A DNA stretch of 5,561 bases, taken from positions 1 through 5,561 of the forward strand of contig CAZSSQ010000161.1 of NCBI GenBank assembly GCA_964609465.1, written 5' to 3'. A program made the translations under genes and the position numbers. The notes beneath the pieces are model-generated. The model did no database searches. It saw only the letters and a program-made list of their open reading frames with translations, and had not been told where the DNA came from. Shown one piece after another: positions 4,235 to 5,561 of the stretch; within the stretch, counting starts at the first letter, position 1, and each line of letters begins with the position of its first letter. This DNA comes from CAVSBT01 sp964609465. Its GTDB lineage: Bacteria > Chloroflexota > Dehalococcoidia > DSTF01 > JALHUB01.

Positions 4235-5561
4235 ATGACCAGCCAGGGCCGCCATCGCGAGGACATCCCCAAGGCGTACGACCCGCGAGCGGTGGAGGAG
4301 CGGCTGTACCGCTTCTGGGAGGAGCGCGGCTACTTCACGCCGGGTATCGACCCGCAGCGACAGCCCTTCACCATCATCATGCCGCCCCCTAACCTGACGG
4401 GCGAGCTCCACCTCGGCCACGCCCTGGAAGACACGATCACTGATATCCTCATCCGCTGGCACCGCATGCAGGGCGATCCCACCTTGTGGCTTCCCGGCAT
4501 CGACCATGCCGCCATCGCCGTCCACGTGGTGGTGGAGAAGGAGCTGGCGAAGGAAGGCCTCACCCGCCAGGATCTGGGCCGCGAGCGCTTCCTGGAGCGA
4601 GTGTGGGACTTCGTCAACCGCAGCCGCCAGCGCATCTTCGACCAGCACAAGCGGTTGGGCGCCTCGGCCGACTGGACCCGAGAACGCTTCACCATGGATG
4701 AGGGCTCCCAGCGGGCCGTCCGTACCACCTTCCGCAGGCTCTACGACGAGGGCCTCATCTACCGGGGGGAGCGCATCATCAACTGGTGCCCCCGCTGCCA
4801 GACCGTCCTCTCGGACCTGGAGGTGGAACACCAGGAGCGGCAGGGCCACCTCTGGTACGTGCGCTACCCTCTCATTGAGGAGGGAACGGGAACCAGGAAC
4901 CAGGAACCAGGCCCCGCCACCCCGGGTCCTGGGTCCGGGTCCCTGGCCCCTGAGTACATCACCATCGCCACGACGCGGCCCGAGACGATAGTGGCCGACA
5001 CGGGCGTGGCGGTGCACCCCAAGGACGGGCGCTACCGGTCTCTGGTGGGCAGGAAGGCGCTCCTCCCCATCATCAACCGGGAGATCGTCATTGTCACCGA
5101 CGAGGCCATCGACCCGGCGTTCGGCACCGGCGCCCTCAAGGTGACCCCCGGCCATGACCCCGTGGACTTCGACATCGGGCAGCGCCACGGCCTGCCCATC
5201 ATCAGCGCCATCGCCCTGGATGCCACCATGAATGACAACGCCGGTCCCTACAAGGGCATGGACCGGGACGAGTGCCGGCGGGCGATCGTGCGGGACCTGG
5301 AGGAGCAGGGCTACCTGGTGAAGACGGAGCCCTACGTCCACTCCGTCGGCCACTGCTACCGCTGCGACAGCGTGGTGGAGCCGCTGGTCAGTCTCCAGTG
5401 GTTCATGCGCATGTCCGCCTCAGGCGGACTGGCCCGACCGGCCATCGCGGCGGTGAAGGACGGCCGCATCAGCTTCGTGCCGGAGCGCTTCATCAAGGTC
5501 TACCTGAACTGGATGGAGAACATCCGCGACTGGTGCATCTCCCGCCAGCTCTGGTGGGGCC
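4235..5561 (+). CDS. valS: Valyl-tRNA synthetase (N-terminal half, cut by window end)
   Basis: ValS charges tRNA-Val with valine and hydrolyses misactivated threonine in its CP1 editing domain; it is cytosolic and essential. The 442 codons present are roughly half of a usual ValS. Landmarks: KAYDPRAVEERLYRFW (13-28); the class I ATP site PPPNLTGELHLGHAL with HLGH (59-62); WCPRC (184-188) followed by SDLEVEH; editing-domain motifs TTRPET (246-251) and GTGALKVTPGHD (297-308); CYRCDSVVEPLVS with a CxxC pair (374, 377); and WMENIRDWCISRQLWWG at the window edge. The KMSKS loop and anticodon domain lie beyond. Start chosen from GGAG six bases upstream; the alternative ATG at 4208 adds nine residues. 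Two oddities: a Gly/Pro-rich insertion at about residues 217-239, encoded by repeat DNA, and GIDHAAIAVH (88-97) where ValS usually has GTDHAGIATQ. The gene is divergent from the unknown gene. Confidence 0.96.
   Translation, partial: MTSQGRHREDIPKAYDPRAVEERLYRFWEERGYFTPGIDPQRQPFTIIMPPPNLTGELHLGHALEDTITDILIRWHRMQGDPTLWLPGIDHAAIAVHVVVEKELAKEGLTRQDLGRERFLERVWDFVNRSRQRIFDQHKRLGASADWTRERFTMDEGSQRAVRTTFRRLYDEGLIYRGERIINWCPRCQTVLSDLEVEHQERQGHLWYVRYPLIEEGTGTRNQEPGPATPGPGSGSLAPEYITIATTRPETIVADTGVAVHPKDGRYRSLVGRKALLPIINREIVIVTDEAIDPAFGTGALKVTPGHDPVDFDIGQRHGLPIISAIALDATMNDNAGPYKGMDRDECRRAIVRDLEEQGYLVKTEPYVHSVGHCYRCDSVVEPLVSLQWFMRMSASGGLARPAIAAVKDGRISFVPERFIKVYLNWMENIRDWCISRQLWWG
4882..4950 (+). repeat. 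Repeat-derived in-frame insertion within valS
   Basis: Three exact tandem copies of the heptamer GGAACCA occupy 4889-4909, preceded by a partial copy (GGGAAC at 4882-4887). After a short GC spacer, 4924-4947 carries GGGTCC/GGGTCCCTGG units that are an approximate reverse complement of the first block. The whole forms a degenerate palindrome. It stays in frame and encodes a low-complexity segment rich in Gly, Pro, Thr and Ser between the RYPL strand and the YITIATTRPET strand, where most ValS proteins have only a short turn. It looks like a short repeat element or slippage expansion tolerated in a surface loop. Confidence 0.65.

Noticed and set aside
4889..4909. CRISPR-like repeats
   Set aside because: The units are 7 bp, directly tandem, without spacers and inside a coding frame.
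4091..5353. A 420-codon open frame on the minus strand, antisense to valS
   Set aside because: It is the mirror of ValS codons in GC-rich DNA, rich in Val, Gly, His and Arg, with no domain or ribosome binding site. The plus strand encodes a clear ValS.

Overview
The window is GC-rich, densely coded bacterial chromosome. It holds five genes: the 3' end of moaC (+), a two-gene ABC exporter operon (-), a small acidic protein of unknown function (-), and the 5' half of valS (+). No RNA gene, CRISPR array, insertion sequence or phage gene is visible. The ValS sequence and the overall style resemble Chloroflexota (Dehalococcoidia-like) as I remember them. That assignment is inference from protein style, with no search behind it.

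Layout. 1-158: last 51 codons of MoaC, the second enzyme of molybdenum cofactor synthesis. 177-3346 (-): an ABC ATPase followed, after a very short gap, by an eight-helix FtsX/MacB-type permease; the permease converges on moaC with 18 bp between stop codons. 3347-3637: about 290 bp with no convincing gene, holding the ATPase ribosome binding site and a perfect 8+8 bp palindrome. 3638-4039 (-): a 133-residue soluble protein I do not recognise. 4040-4234: divergent control region with a good sigma-70-type promoter on each strand and several inverted repeats. 4235-5561 (+): valS, cut by the window edge.

The ATPase and permease should form one exporter, two ATPase copies energising the permease. 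No periplasmic adaptor or outer-membrane channel lies beside them here. moaC and valS are housekeeping genes that happen to flank the exporter.

No clearly new multi-gene system is visible. The points most worth a second look are: (1) the permease has a perfect Shine-Dalgarno placed for an ATC codon 14 codons upstream of its first ATG, and those 14 codons encode a segment that matches the protein's own second half; (2) valS carries an in-frame GC-rich insertion built from 7-bp tandem repeats with a degenerate inverted copy, resembling a mobile palindromic element inside an essential gene; (3) the valS promoter is bracketed by an exact 8-bp inverted repeat and its predicted mRNA begins with a perfect 8-bp hairpin; (4) the aminoacylation core of this ValS departs from the usual GTDHAGIATQ motif.
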